Below are positions 9,023 through 18,229 of a DNA stretch of 64,000 nt, piece after piece (within the stretch, counting starts at the first letter, position 1; the number at the start of each line of letters is the position of its first letter). The notes beneath the pieces are model-generated. The model saw only the letters and a program-made list of their open reading frames with translations, did no database searches and was not told the DNA's origin. The stretch is from positions 1-64,000 of the forward strand of contig NZ_JAOTBD010000013.1 of NCBI RefSeq assembly GCF_026162625.1. Direction: 5' to 3'. The DNA comes from Paracoccus beibuensis (GTDB lineage Bacteria; Pseudomonadota; Alphaproteobacteria; Rhodobacterales; Rhodobacteraceae). Position numbers and translations under genes: made by a program.

Positions 9023-9652
9023 ATGACCCGTCTCGACATCTTTGCAGATCCCGTCTGCCCGTGGTGCCTGATCGCCAAGGTCGAATTGGACCGCGCGCTG
9101 GAAAGCCGGCCCGCCCATCCCTTCACGATCACCTGGCACCCGTTCCGCCTGAACCCGCAGATGCCGCCCGAGGGCATGGACCGCGTCGCTTATCTACGCG
9201 CCAAGCTGGGGGATCGCGCCGACGAAGCGGGCCGTGCCCTGACCGAACGCGCCGCCAGCCTCGGCCTGACGCTGAACCCCTCGCCTCGCGAGCCCGACAC
9301 CACCGACGCGCATCGCCTGATGCACTGGGCGGGCGTCGAGGGCGCGCAAAGCCGCGTAATGTCCGGACTGCTGCGGGCCCATTGGCAAGAGGCGCAGGAC
9401 ATCGGCAACCCCGAGGTGCTGTCAACCGTCGCCGCCGGTGCCGGCATGGACGGGGCCGTCGTCGCCCGGCTTCTGGCGACCGATGCCGACCGCGAAGAGG
9501 TCGCAAGCCGAGAGGACCATGCGCGCCAACGCGGCATCAACTCCGTCCCGACCTTCGTGGTCGCCGACACCCATGCCGTCAGCGGCGCGCAGCCCGCTGC
9601 GCTGTGGCAGCAGGTCATCGACGAGATCAACGCAGCTTCGCGCCAGACCTGA
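9023..9652 (+). CDS. DsbA-family oxidoreductase (FrnE/HCCA isomerase type)
   Basis: This 209-aa thioredoxin-fold protein has the active-site motif CPWC (residues 12-15), the cis-proline segment SVPTFVV near residue 175 and the helical insert of the DsbA/2-hydroxychromene-2-carboxylate isomerase group. No signal peptide is visible, so it is probably cytoplasmic, like FrnE proteins that act in thiol redox control. It is transcribed alone, after the csp terminator. Confidence 0.85.
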   Translation: MTRLDIFADPVCPWCLIAKVELDRALESRPAHPFTITWHPFRLNPQMPPEGMDRVAYLRAKLGDRADEAGRALTERAASLGLTLNPSPREPDTTDAHRLMHWAGVEGAQSRVMSGLLRAHWQEAQDIGNPEVLSTVAAGAGMDGAVVARLLATDADREEVASREDHARQRGINSVPTFVVADTHAVSGAQPAALWQQVIDEINAASRQT

Positions 9653-10243
9653 AGCACGGCGGCAGAAAGACCCGGCTGCCCCGGAGCAAGGATGCGCCAG
9701 CAGTCTCCGGCCCATGGGAACTTCAAGCACCGGCCCTCTGGGGTGGGATCTCGACATATCCGTTGACCGCCCGGTGGCCCAACTCATCCTCTTCAAGGTG
9801 GCTCCCTATCGGTGTGAAGCGGCAATGCGCGATGCCGCGGCCAACGCACACGTCGCCAAAGTCGCGATTTCCAGTGGACGGGTTGCGGAAAAACGGATGC
9901 CACGGGTTGCCTTTGTCCATTTGTGTCCAAGCGCCAGAGGCGCTCGCCCTGCCCCGAACCTTGTGCAGGATCGCTGCAACGGCTAGCGCGATTGGAAGAG
10001 AGTCGATCCGACGAAGGAGCAGCGCATGCCAATCACCCGAAATTGCGATCCAAGCTGTTGCAGGCTCTGCGGCTTGGCGCCGTCGCTATGCTGGCTGCCG
10101 TTTCCGACTGCGCGAGTACCCCACTTGCTGAAGCTTGAGTTTTCGTAGCACAACTCGGCGAGGACCCTGCTGTTCAGCGCCCTCAACGCTGTTTCCACCT
10201 GAACGAGGCGCCCCGGCGCCACGATCCTCCGCCTGCCCCGCAC
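9653..10243. other. Long gap without a convincing gene
   Basis: About 590 bases hold only short frames with no recognisable protein. The G+C content looks lower than in the flanking genes and stops occur in every frame. A frame ending near 10138 contains a hydrophobic run followed by a cysteine (VAMLAAVSDCAST) that looks like a decayed lipoprotein leader, but nothing sensible follows it. This may be eroded DNA. Confidence 0.4.
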
Positions 10244-10258
10244 TTGCACACTGTGCAA
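10244..10258. promoter_or_regulatory. Operator-like palindrome upstream of the MFS exporter
   Basis: TTGCACACTGTGCAA is a perfect 15-base inverted repeat 43 bases before the exporter start. Its left half could serve as a -35 element, and AT-rich ATTTATCTTATG follows. Such a site over the promoter is typical of local repressors of drug exporters, but no regulator gene is adjacent. Confidence 0.5.
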
Positions 10259-10300
10259 ATTTATCTTATGTGGCGGGCCTGAAACCGACAGGTGATCCCC

Positions 10301-11521
10301 ATGACCGATCTTGCCTTTGCCGGGGTGACGCCGCAGCGCCGCCTTCCGCTGCCAGAATTCATTGCGATGCTGGCATTTCTGTTTGCCACCATCGCATTTT
10401 CGATGGACGCCATGCTTCCGGCGCTGCCGGAGATCGCGGAAAGTCTGACGCCCGACAACGTCAACCGCGCCCAGCTGATCCTGACGGCGTTCATGGCGGG
10501 CATGGGGCTCGGCACGCTGTTCGCGGGCCCCATCTCGGACGCCCTGGGACGCAAGCGGACGATCACCATCGGCTTTGCGATCTATATCGTGGGGGCGATC
10601 TGGGCGGTCTATGCCAATTCGCTCGAAGCGCTCCTGATGGCGCGGTTCGTGCAGGGTCTTGGCGCAGCAGCGCCTCGGATCGTGGGCCTGGCGCTGGTCC
10701 GCGACCTCTATGAGGGGCGCGAGATGGCGCGCATCACCAGCTTCGTCATGATGATCTTCATCATGGTTCCCGCCATCGCGCCGACAGTCGGGGCGGGCAT
10801 CATCGCCTTCGCGGGCTGGCACGGCGTCTTTCTGGCCTTCGTCGTCTTCGCCGTCGTCGGCGGCCTCTGGCTGAACATCCGCCAGGCCGAGACCCTGCCG
10901 CCCGAGCGTCGCCGCCCGCTCCGCTTCACGCCGCTTGTCGCAGCCGCGAAAGAGGTCCTGTCGGATCGCCAAGTGATGTTGACGACGCTGGTGCTGACAC
11001 TGGGGTTCGGCCAGATGTTCGGGCTTCTCTCCTCGGCCCAGCAGCTGTTCGGAGAGACCTATGGCAAGGGTGAGACGTTCCACCTGTGGTTCGCCGCGAT
11101 GGCGCTGCTGTCCGGCAGCGGGACCGTCCTGAACGCGACCTTCGTGATCCGCTTCGGCATGCGGCGCATCGCCAAGTGGGCCTATATCATGCAGACCATC
11201 GTGTCGGCGACCGTGCTGACGCTGCTGCTGACGGGCGTCCTGCCGCAGGCGATGCAGTTTCCGGTCTTCTTCTTCTGGGCGGTCAGCGTCTTCTTCATGG
11301 CTGGCGTGACCTTCGGCAACCTGAACGCCCTGGCATTGCAGCGTATGGGTCACATAGCGGGCATGGCCGCGTCGATCATCGCGGCGATCTCGACCCTCTG
11401 CGCGGTGATGATCGCGGCGCCGGTCGGGTTGCTGTATAACGGTACGGCGATCCCGGCGATGACTGCGACGCTGGTCTGTTCGGGCCTGGCCTGGTTCATG
11501 ATCCGCCAGCTGCAGGACTAG
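10301..11521 (+). CDS. Bcr/CflA-type MFS multidrug exporter
   Basis: This 406-aa inner-membrane protein has 12 predicted membrane segments and the MFS loop motif GPISDALGRKRT between segments 2 and 3. SMDAMLPALPEI in segment 1 and LVRDLYEGREMARITS after segment 4 mark the Bcr/CflA drug:proton antiporter branch. The ATG at 10301 is chosen over an in-frame GTG at 10292 because AGGTGA lies five bases upstream of it. The gene is alone, with a palindromic operator in front. Confidence 0.88.
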   Translation: MTDLAFAGVTPQRRLPLPEFIAMLAFLFATIAFSMDAMLPALPEIAESLTPDNVNRAQLILTAFMAGMGLGTLFAGPISDALGRKRTITIGFAIYIVGAIWAVYANSLEALLMARFVQGLGAAAPRIVGLALVRDLYEGREMARITSFVMMIFIMVPAIAPTVGAGIIAFAGWHGVFLAFVVFAVVGGLWLNIRQAETLPPERRRPLRFTPLVAAAKEVLSDRQVMLTTLVLTLGFGQMFGLLSSAQQLFGETYGKGETFHLWFAAMALLSGSGTVLNATFVIRFGMRRIAKWAYIMQTIVSATVLTLLLTGVLPQAMQFPVFFFWAVSVFFMAGVTFGNLNALALQRMGHIAGMAASIIAAISTLCAVMIAAPVGLLYNGTAIPAMTATLVCSGLAWFMIRQLQD

Positions 11522-11535
11522 GCGCAGGTTTGCGC

Positions 11536-11563
11536 TTGACGCGGGCTGCGGGCCGGCTATAAG
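11536..11563 (+). promoter_or_regulatory. Promoter of rpsD
   Basis: TTGACG (11536-11541), a 16-base spacer and TATAAG (11558-11563) form a near-consensus housekeeping promoter about 100 bases upstream of rpsD. Confidence 0.8.
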
Positions 11564-11662
11564 CGCGCACTTCATTGGTGTTGGTGGACTCCGCAAGGGG
11601 AACCCTGTCAGGCTCTTGCCAAAGGACAACGCCCTTCGACAACGACAAGAAGGAGATCAGCC

Positions 11663-12283
11663 GTGACGAAACGCACGTCTGCCAAGTACAAGATCGACCG
11701 CCGCATGGGCGAAAACATCTGGGGCCGCGCCAAGTCGCCGGTCAACCGCCGCGAATACGGCCCTGGCCAGCACGGCCAGCGCCGCAAGAACAAGCTGTCG
11801 GACTTCGGCACCCAGCTGCGCGCCAAGCAGAAGCTCAAGGGCTACTACGGCGACCTGACCGAAAAGCAGTTCCGCCGCATCTATGCCGAGGCCGAGCGCG
11901 TCAAGGGCGACACCGGCGAGAACCTGGTCGGCCTGCTGGAGCGCCGCCTGGACGCCGTCGTCTACCGCGCCAAGTTCGTGCCGACCATCTGGGCCGCCCG
12001 CCAGTTCGTGAACCACGGCCATATCGAGGTGAACGGTCAGCGCGTGAACATCCCCTCCTTCCGCGTGAAGGAAGGCGACGTCATCTCGATCCGCGAGCGT
12101 TCGCGCCAGCTGGTCATCGTGCTGGAAGCCGTCGGCCTGACCGAGCGTGACGTTCCGGACTATCTGGACGTCGACCACAACAAGATGACCGCGACGTTCG
12201 TGCGCACCCCGGCCCTGGGCGACATCCCCTATGCCGTGCAGATGGAACCGAACCTGGTCGTCGAATTCTACGCGAAGAACTGA
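11663..12283 (+). CDS. rpsD: 30S ribosomal protein S4
   Basis: S4 nucleates assembly of the 30S body by binding 16S rRNA and helps keep decoding accurate. The 206-aa product starts [14 protein letters not shown], has the basic N-terminal domain, and carries an S4 RNA-binding fold around [12 protein letters not shown] and [12 protein letters not shown]. It begins with GTG, supported by AAGGAG seven bases upstream. It is a single-gene unit with a strong promoter and terminator, unlike bacteria that keep rpsD in the alpha operon. Confidence 0.97.
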   Translation: MTKRTSAKYKIDRRMGENIWGRAKSPVNRREYGPGQHGQRRKNKLSDFGTQLRAKQKLKGYYGDLTEKQFRRIYAEAERVKGDTGENLVGLLERRLDAVVYRAKFVPTIWAARQFVNHGHIEVNGQRVNIPSFRVKEGDVISIRERSRQLVIVLEAVGLTERDVPDYLDVDHNKMTATFVRTPALGDIPYAVQMEPNLVVEFYAKN

Positions 12284-12307
12284 TCTTCGCCGCATCGCTT
12301 GCTTCGG

Positions 12308-12335
12308 GGGCCGCATCTGTCGATGCGGCCCTTTT
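12308..12335 (+). terminator. Terminator of rpsD
   Basis: GGGCCGCATC (12308-12317) pairs with GATGCGGCCC (12322-12331) and is followed by TTTT, 24 bases after the rpsD stop. Confidence 0.9.
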
Positions 12336-12447
12336 GCGTTCCGCGCACTCCCCAAGGATATTTCACGACCAATGCAGGTCGCCGCGGGTTTTCGGTTTCC
12401 TTGGACAAGGCGCGGCACTACACGAGGGCGCAGACAAGGATGACCCC

Positions 12448-13539
12448 ATGACCCAGATACCCGTGCAGCCCGGCATCATGGACATCGCGCTTTACGTCAG
12501 CGGCGAAAGCAGGCTGGTGGGGCGCGACGACGTTCTGAAGCTGTCGTCGAACGAAAACCCGATGGGGTGCAGCCCCGCGGCGACCGAGGCGTTCAGAGGC
12601 GCCTCTGCGGACCTGCACCGCTATCCCGCGACCGATCACATGGGCCTGCGGACGGCCATCGGCGAGGTTCACGGACTGGACCCGGACCGCATCATCTGCG
12701 GCGTCGGGTCGGACGAGGTTTTGCAGTTCGTGGTCCAGGCTTATGCCGGCCCGGGGAACGAGGTCATCACGACCGAGCACGGCTTTTCAATGTATCCGAT
12801 CCTGGCGCGGATGGTCGGCGCGACGCCCGTCACCGTCCCCGAGGCGGACCGGAAGGTTGACGTCGACGCGATCCTGGCGGCGGTCGGCGAACGCACGCGG
12901 ATCGTCTTCATCGCCAACCCTGCCAATCCGACGGGCACGATGCTGGGCGCTGACGACCTGCAGCGCCTGGTGGAAGCTTTGCCCGCGCAGGTGATCCTGG
13001 TCCATGACGGCGCCTACACGGAATTCGCGACGGGGTTCGACGGCGGCGTGTCGCTGGTCGACGGCCATCCGAACGTGATCATGACGCGGACATTCTCCAA
13101 GATCCACGGCCTTGGCGGGCTGCGGATCGGCTGGGGCTATGCCAGCCGCGAGATGATCGACGTGCTGAACCGCATCCGCCAGCCGTTCAACCTGTCGAAT
13201 GCCCAGATGGCTGCCGCCGAGGCCGCGATTCGCGACACCGCATTCACGGCGCACTGTGCCGAACTGAACGCGCGGATGCGGGACCGGATGCGGAACTCGC
13301 TGATCCAGATGGGCATCGCCTGCGACGAAAGCTTCGCCAACTTCGTGCTGGCGCGCTTCGACAGCGCCGAAACGGCCGCCGATGCCGATGCCGCATTGCG
13401 GGGTGACGGTATCCTCGTCCGTCGCGTCGGCGGCTACGGCCTTCCCGACGCCCTGCGGATCACCGTCGGTGACGAGGACGGGGTCGCCCGCGTGCTGGAC
13501 AGCCTCGGGCGGTTCATGGCGTCGCGGAGGTCGGAATGA
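12448..13539 (+). CDS. hisC: Histidinol-phosphate / aromatic aminotransferase
   Basis: This fold-type I PLP enzyme transfers an amino group between glutamate and imidazoleacetol phosphate, and often also phenylpyruvate or hydroxyphenylpyruvate. The 363-aa product has SSNENPMG near the N-terminus, NPANPTGT (about 157-164), Asp187 and Tyr190 as cofactor contacts, and the Schiff-base Lys218 in TRTFSKIHG. It is coupled to tyrC by a 4-base ATGA overlap, so its main role here is probably the last step of tyrosine and phenylalanine synthesis. The ATG has AAGGA upstream. Confidence 0.9.
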   Translation: MTQIPVQPGIMDIALYVSGESRLVGRDDVLKLSSNENPMGCSPAATEAFRGASADLHRYPATDHMGLRTAIGEVHGLDPDRIICGVGSDEVLQFVVQAYAGPGNEVITTEHGFSMYPILARMVGATPVTVPEADRKVDVDAILAAVGERTRIVFIANPANPTGTMLGADDLQRLVEALPAQVILVHDGAYTEFATGFDGGVSLVDGHPNVIMTRTFSKIHGLGGLRIGWGYASREMIDVLNRIRQPFNLSNAQMAAAEAAIRDTAFTAHCAELNARMRDRMRNSLIQMGIACDESFANFVLARFDSAETAADADAALRGDGILVRRVGGYGLPDALRITVGDEDGVARVLDSLGRFMASRRSE

Positions 13540-14462
13540 GCGTGATCTATGACCGCGTGGCGCTGATCGGGTTGGGTCTGATCGCTGGATCGATGGCGCT
13601 GGCGATCCGTGAGGCTGGTCTGGCCCGTGAAATCACGGGCTTTGCCCGCAGCCAGTCGACGCGCGACACCGCGCGCGAGATCGACCTCTGCACCGTCCAC
13701 GATACCGCCGCCGAGGCGGTCGCGGGTGCCGATCTGGTCGTCCTGGCCGTCCCGGTGGGCGCCATGGGCGAGGTCATGGCCGAGATCGCGCCGCATCTTG
13801 CGCCGGGCGCGACCGTCACCGACGTCGGCTCGGTCAAGCAGTCGGTCATCGACGCGGTCGGCCCGCACCTGCCTGCGGGCGTCCACTTCGTTCCCGGCCA
13901 TCCGCTGGCCGGGACCGAACATTCGGGACCACGGGCGGGCTTCGCCAGCCTGTTCCGCAACCGCTGGTGGCTGCTGACCCCCCTGCCCGACAGCGATCCC
14001 GACGCCATCGCGCGGCTGGACCGGCTGATCACCGCGATGGGCGCCAAGACCGATCGGATGGAGGCGCCGCATCACGACCTCGTGCTGGCCGTGACCAGCC
14101 ACGCCCCCCACCTGATCGCCTACACGATGGTCGGTGTGGCCGACCACCTGCGGCGCGTCTCGGGCGAAGAGGTAATCCAGTATTCGGCCGCGGGTTTCCG
14201 CGACTTCACCCGGATCGCGGCCAGCGACCCGACCATGTGGCGCGACGTGTTCCTGCACAACAAGGAGGCGACGCTGGACATCCTCGGCCGCTTCACCGAG
14301 GAGCTGTTCGTCCTGCAGCGGGCGATCCGCATGGGCGACGGTCAGCAGCTGCACGATTATTTCACCCGCACCCGCGCCATTCGCCGCGGCATCATCGAGG
14401 CGGGGCAGGACACCGAGGCGCCGGATTTCGGCCGCTCGCCCGGCGCACGGCCGGCGACCTGA
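13536..14462 (+). CDS. tyrC: Prephenate/arogenate dehydrogenase
   Basis: TyrC decarboxylates and oxidises prephenate or arogenate towards tyrosine with NAD(P). The 308-aa protein has a Rossmann motif GLGLIAGS (residues 12-19), the strand-loop DVGSVKQSV, the substrate loop HPLAGTEHSGPRAG, and a C-terminal helical dimer domain containing TSHAPHLIAY and AAGFRDFTRIAASDP. It starts within the hisC stop (ATGA), so the two are translated together. Which substrate is preferred cannot be read from sequence. Confidence 0.92.
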   Translation: MSVIYDRVALIGLGLIAGSMALAIREAGLAREITGFARSQSTRDTAREIDLCTVHDTAAEAVAGADLVVLAVPVGAMGEVMAEIAPHLAPGATVTDVGSVKQSVIDAVGPHLPAGVHFVPGHPLAGTEHSGPRAGFASLFRNRWWLLTPLPDSDPDAIARLDRLITAMGAKTDRMEAPHHDLVLAVTSHAPHLIAYTMVGVADHLRRVSGEEVIQYSAAGFRDFTRIAASDPTMWRDVFLHNKEATLDILGRFTEELFVLQRAIRMGDGQQLHDYFTRTRAIRRGIIEAGQDTEAPDFGRSPGARPAT

Positions 14463-14535
14463 CAGGCTGTCGCAACGACGCCCTTCCGTCCGCCGGCCCG
14501 CTGACCTACCTTCCCTCTGAAAGGATGGAAGGACC

Positions 14536-15093
14536 ATGCACAGGATCGATTGGGTCTTCGCCTACGGCTCGCTGATCTGGAACCCGGGCTTCGCGCCGGC
14601 CGAGACGGTCGCGGCCCGGCTTGGCGGCTATGCCCGCAGCTTCTGCCTGCGGTCCATCCAGCATCGCGGAACCGAGGCCCTGCCCGGCCTTGTCCTGGGA
14701 CTGGACCCGCAGGAGGGCGCGACCTGCCGCGGTCTTGCGCTGCGGATCTCGCCGCAGGACCACGACGCGGTGCTGGACGACCTGCGCCGCCGCGAACTGG
14801 TGACGGACGCCTATCACGAGGTGATCCTGCCGCTGGACCTCGACGACGGGCGACAGGTCCAGGCGCTGGCCTACGTGATGCGGCGCGACCATTGGCAATA
14901 TGCCGGGGGCCTGCCGCATGACGAACAGGCCCGCATCATCGCCGTCGCCCATGGCGGCCGCGGACCGAACTCGGAATACCTGTTCAACACCGCAGCGCAT
15001 CTGGCCAGCATCGGAATGGCCGACGACCACCTGGATGCGCTGTCGAACGCGGTCCGGGCGCTGCAGGAAGGCAACGACATGACGGCGCGGTAA
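14536..15093 (+). CDS. Gamma-glutamylcyclotransferase, ChaC-like
   Basis: This 185-aa protein matches glutathione-specific gamma-glutamylcyclotransferases, which split glutathione into 5-oxoproline and Cys-Gly. The N-terminal FAYGSLIWNPGF is the substrate-binding glycine loop, and the internal RGLALRIS and ELVTDAYHEV segments follow the ChaC pattern. The expected catalytic Glu lies around the RRRELVTDAY stretch. The gene begins 73 bases after tyrC with GGAAGGACC upstream of the ATG. Confidence 0.88.
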   Translation: MHRIDWVFAYGSLIWNPGFAPAETVAARLGGYARSFCLRSIQHRGTEALPGLVLGLDPQEGATCRGLALRISPQDHDAVLDDLRRRELVTDAYHEVILPLDLDDGRQVQALAYVMRRDHWQYAGGLPHDEQARIIAVAHGGRGPNSEYLFNTAAHLASIGMADDHLDALSNAVRALQEGNDMTAR

Positions 15094-15174
15094 CGCATCC
15101 GTGTCGCAATGCTTGGCAAGCGGCAGTCGGCCCCCTACAGTCGCAGCCAAGGCATGGCGGCAACGGGGATTTAC

Positions 15175-16494
15175 GTGAGCGATCCGACCAATGGCGATCC
15201 GCAGGCGCCATCGCGGCTGACCCTCGGCAACCGCCGCCTGGCGGCCACGCGCGACCAGGCGCTGATCGGCAGCGGCATGCCGCCGCGCTTTTCCCAGCCC
15301 GTCCGCCAGATCCTTCTGATGCTGAGCGTGCTGGCCCTGGTGCTGGTCGGGGGCTGGTTCGCCTATGGCCGCATCCTGCCGATCTTCATGGCGAACCGCT
15401 GGCTGAACGGCCTGATTCTGACCGTCTTCGCCTTGGGCGTGCTGGCCTGCTTCTGGCAGGTGGGGCAGCTGGTGCGCTCGGTCAGCTGGATCGAGCGCTT
15501 CGCCGCCCGCCGCCGCGACCCGCAGCATGGGGGCGTCCTGCAGGACCAGGCCCCGCGCCTTCTGGCCCCACTTGCGGCGCTTCTGGGCACGCGCGGACCG
15601 ATCGGCGGCGCGATCTCGGCAAGCTCGGGACGGTCGATCCTCGATTCCGTGGCGACCCGCATCGACGAGATCCGCGACATCACCAGGTATCTTGCGAACC
15701 TGCTGATCTTCCTGGGGCTTCTGGGGACCTTCTATGGGCTTGCGACAACCGTCCCGGCGGTCGTGGACACGATCCGCGCCCTTGCCCCGCAAGCAGGCCA
15801 AACAAGCCTCGACATCTTCGACCAGCTGATGACCGGCCTCGAGGCGCAGCTGGGCGGCATGGCAACCGCGTTCTCGTCCTCGCTTCTGGGGCTTGCGGGA
15901 TCGCTGGTGGTGGGGCTGCTGGAACTGTTCGTCACCCACGGCCAGAACCGCTTCTACCGGGAACTCGAGGAATGGATGTCGGGCTTCACCCGGCTCAGCA
16001 TCGGCACGGGCGACGGCGAAGGCATCGACCAGGCTGCGCTGGCCGGGTTCCTTGAACAGATGGCCGGCCAGATGGACCGGCTGCAAAGCTATCACGCCCA
16101 ACGCGACGCCATGAGAGAGGAAGCCGCCTTGATGGCGGACGAGCGGGTGGTGGTCATGGCCCAGGCCATCGAGGCGCTGGTGGACCGCAGCCGGTCGGAT
16201 GCGGGCCCCGATCAGTTGACCGCCGCGCTGACCCGCCTGGCCGACGGCCAGGACCGCCTGCTGGCCGAGGCCCGCACCGCCAGGCAAACCGCCGCGCCCA
16301 TTGACCTGTCGCGGCTGGAGGATGCGCTGAAGACGCTGGCCGTGGACCTGAACGAGGGGCGGGACGAGATGGTGGCAGAGCTGCGGTCCGATATCCTGGT
16401 GCTGACCCGCGCGGTGCGTGCGGCGCGCTTCGGCGATCCCTTCCGCGACGACCTTCTGCCCCGCGACCCGCTGCTGAACCGCGGCGAGGCCTGA
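15175..16494 (+). CDS. MotA/TolQ/ExbB-like ion-channel subunit
   Basis: This 439-aa inner-membrane protein has four predicted membrane helices (about residues 44-66, 77-99, 173-196 and 229-253). Helices 3 and 4 carry the MotA/TolQ/ExbB signatures LGLLGTFYGLATT and AFSSSLLGLAGS. A cytoplasmic tail of about 185 residues, predicted helical, follows. Such proteins form a pentameric proton channel around a MotB/TolR/ExbD partner, and the next gene, 4 bases on, encodes such a partner. GTG 15175 is chosen because CGGGG lies six bases upstream; ATG 15154 is an alternative. The cellular role is unknown. Confidence 0.75.
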   Translation: MSDPTNGDPQAPSRLTLGNRRLAATRDQALIGSGMPPRFSQPVRQILLMLSVLALVLVGGWFAYGRILPIFMANRWLNGLILTVFALGVLACFWQVGQLVRSVSWIERFAARRRDPQHGGVLQDQAPRLLAPLAALLGTRGPIGGAISASSGRSILDSVATRIDEIRDITRYLANLLIFLGLLGTFYGLATTVPAVVDTIRALAPQAGQTSLDIFDQLMTGLEAQLGGMATAFSSSLLGLAGSLVVGLLELFVTHGQNRFYRELEEWMSGFTRLSIGTGDGEGIDQAALAGFLEQMAGQMDRLQSYHAQRDAMREEAALMADERVVVMAQAIEALVDRSRSDAGPDQLTAALTRLADGQDRLLAEARTARQTAAPIDLSRLEDALKTLAVDLNEGRDEMVAELRSDILVLTRAVRAARFGDPFRDDLLPRDPLLNRGEA

Positions 16495-16498
16495 GGCG

Positions 16499-18229
16499 AT
16501 GCGGCTAGCGCGGGGTTCATCGGCGCAGCGGTTCTCCTCGACCATCTGGCCGGGCTTCGTGGACGCGATGACCGCACTGCTGATGGTGCTGATGTTCGTG
16601 CTGACGATCTTCATGGTCGTCCAGTCGGTCCTGCGAGAGCAGATCACCACGCAGGACGACACGATCGCGGGCCAGTCGCGCCAGATCTCCCGCCAGCAGC
16701 AGCAGCTTGACACCCTGGGCCAGCAGGTCAGCGCGCTCGGCCAGGCCCTGACGGCGTCAGAGGAACGCGAGGCAGGGCTGACCCGCGACCTCGAGGCGGA
16801 AACGGCCCGCGCGGCCGAGGCCGAGGCTGCCGCCCGCGAACGCGCCGCCCAGATCACGCGGCTGACGACTCAGCTGGACCAAGGGCGCGCGAACCTTGAA
16901 GCCGCCCAGAGCCGGCTGACCGATTTCGAGGCCGAGGTCGCGGCGTTGCTGGCCGCGCGCGCTGCCGCCGAAGACCGCGTTGCCACGCTGGAGACACGTC
17001 TGACCGAAGCGACGAACCGGGCCACGGCGGCCGAACTGGCCGTGGCCGCCGCGCGGTCGGAAACCGATGCGCAAGCCGAGGCCGCGCGCCTCGCCGCGGC
17101 CCGCCGTGACGCGCTGGAGGCGCTGACTTCAGAGCTGCGCGCGCAGGTCCAGCAGGGCGAGACGCAGCTGGCCGAGGCGGAGGCCGCGCTGTCGGGCGCC
17201 CAGGCTTCGCTGTCGCAGGCACGTGACCGCGTCGCGGAAACCGAGACCGCCCTGACCGAGGCAGAGCAGACGCGGCTGGCGGAAGCCGAAGCCGCCCGCC
17301 TGCTGCGAGAGCGTCTGGAGACCGCCGATGCGGAACTGACCGCCATGACCCTGGCGCTGGAGGAGCGCCGCCGAGAGGCCGAGGAGACGCTGACCCTTCT
17401 GGCCGCCGCCGATGCCGCCCGCGAGGACGCCGAGGCCAGAACGCAGGACAGCCTCTCGGATGCCGAGCGACAGGCCGCGCTGCTGGCCACCGCCCGCCAG
17501 CAACTGGCCGAGCAGGAGGGCCTGGCCGAGGACAGCCAGCGGCGCGTGGCCCTGCTGAACGAGCAGGTGGCCCAGCTGACCGCGCAGCTCGGCTCGTTGC
17601 AGGCGCTGCTGGACGCCGCCGGAGACGAGCAGGAACAGGCCGAGCTGCGGGTCGCTGAACTAGGCCAGCAGTTGAACGCGGCACTTGTCCGAACGGCCGA
17701 GGAAACCCGCCGCCGCCTTGCACTGGAGGAAGAGGCGCGCCGTGCCGCCGAGGCCGAGGCGCAGGACCTTGCCCGCTATCGGTCCGAATTCTTCGGCCGC
17801 CTGTCGCAGATCCTGTCGGGCCGTGAGGGGGTGCAGGTGGTGGGCGACCGCTTCGTCTTCCAGTCCGAAGTCCTCTTCGCGCCGGGCGAGGCGACGCTGT
17901 CCGCCGAGGGACGCCAGCAGGTTGCAAACCTGGCCGAACTGCTGCGCGACATCGCCGCCGAGATCCCGCCCGAGATCGACTGGATCATCCGCGTGGACGG
18001 CCACACCGACAGCCTGCCCCTGTCCGGGCTGGGGCGGTACCGCGACAACTGGGAACTGAGCCAGGCACGGGCGCTGGCCGTGGTGCGCTATCTGACCGAC
18101 GATCTGGGTTTTCCGGCCAACCGGCTGGCGCCGACCGGGTTTGCCGACACGCGCCCGGTCGCTGACGGATCGACGGCCCAGGGCCGCGCGCTCAATCGCC
18201 GGATCGAGCTGAAGCTGACCGAGCGTTAG
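16499..18229 (+). CDS. MotB-like membrane protein with long coiled coil and OmpA domain
   Basis: The 576-aa protein has a short N-terminus, one membrane helix (about 20-42) beginning WPGFVDAMTALLM with Asp22 where MotB keeps its proton-accepting Asp, and a coiled coil of about 370 residues very rich in Ala, Glu, Arg and Gln. A C-terminal OmpA-like peptidoglycan-binding domain includes DGHTDSLPLSG, NWELSQARALAVVRYL and NRRIELKL. It is thus a stator-like subunit reaching across the periplasm to the wall. Flagellar MotB lacks such a long spacer. It is paired with the preceding channel gene. Confidence 0.8.
   Translation: MRLARGSSAQRFSSTIWPGFVDAMTALLMVLMFVLTIFMVVQSVLREQITTQDDTIAGQSRQISRQQQQLDTLGQQVSALGQALTASEEREAGLTRDLEAETARAAEAEAAARERAAQITRLTTQLDQGRANLEAAQSRLTDFEAEVAALLAARAAAEDRVATLETRLTEATNRATAAELAVAAARSETDAQAEAARLAAARRDALEALTSELRAQVQQGETQLAEAEAALSGAQASLSQARDRVAETETALTEAEQTRLAEAEAARLLRERLETADAELTAMTLALEERRREAEETLTLLAAADAAREDAEARTQDSLSDAERQAALLATARQQLAEQEGLAEDSQRRVALLNEQVAQLTAQLGSLQALLDAAGDEQEQAELRVAELGQQLNAALVRTAEETRRRLALEEEARRAAEAEAQDLARYRSEFFGRLSQILSGREGVQVVGDRFVFQSEVLFAPGEATLSAEGRQQVANLAELLRDIAAEIPPEIDWIIRVDGHTDSLPLSGLGRYRDNWELSQARALAVVRYLTDDLGFPANRLAPTGFADTRPVADGSTAQGRALNRRIELKLTER

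Noticed and set aside
9983..11629. A 548-codon open frame antisense to the MFS exporter
   Set aside because: Low-complexity Arg/His/Asp-rich translation typical of shadow frames; the plus strand encodes a clear 12-helix transporter.
15175..18229. Zorya anti-phage system
   Set aside because: The pair is ZorA/ZorB-like in outline, but no zorC, zorD or zorE lies nearby and the neighbours are housekeeping genes.
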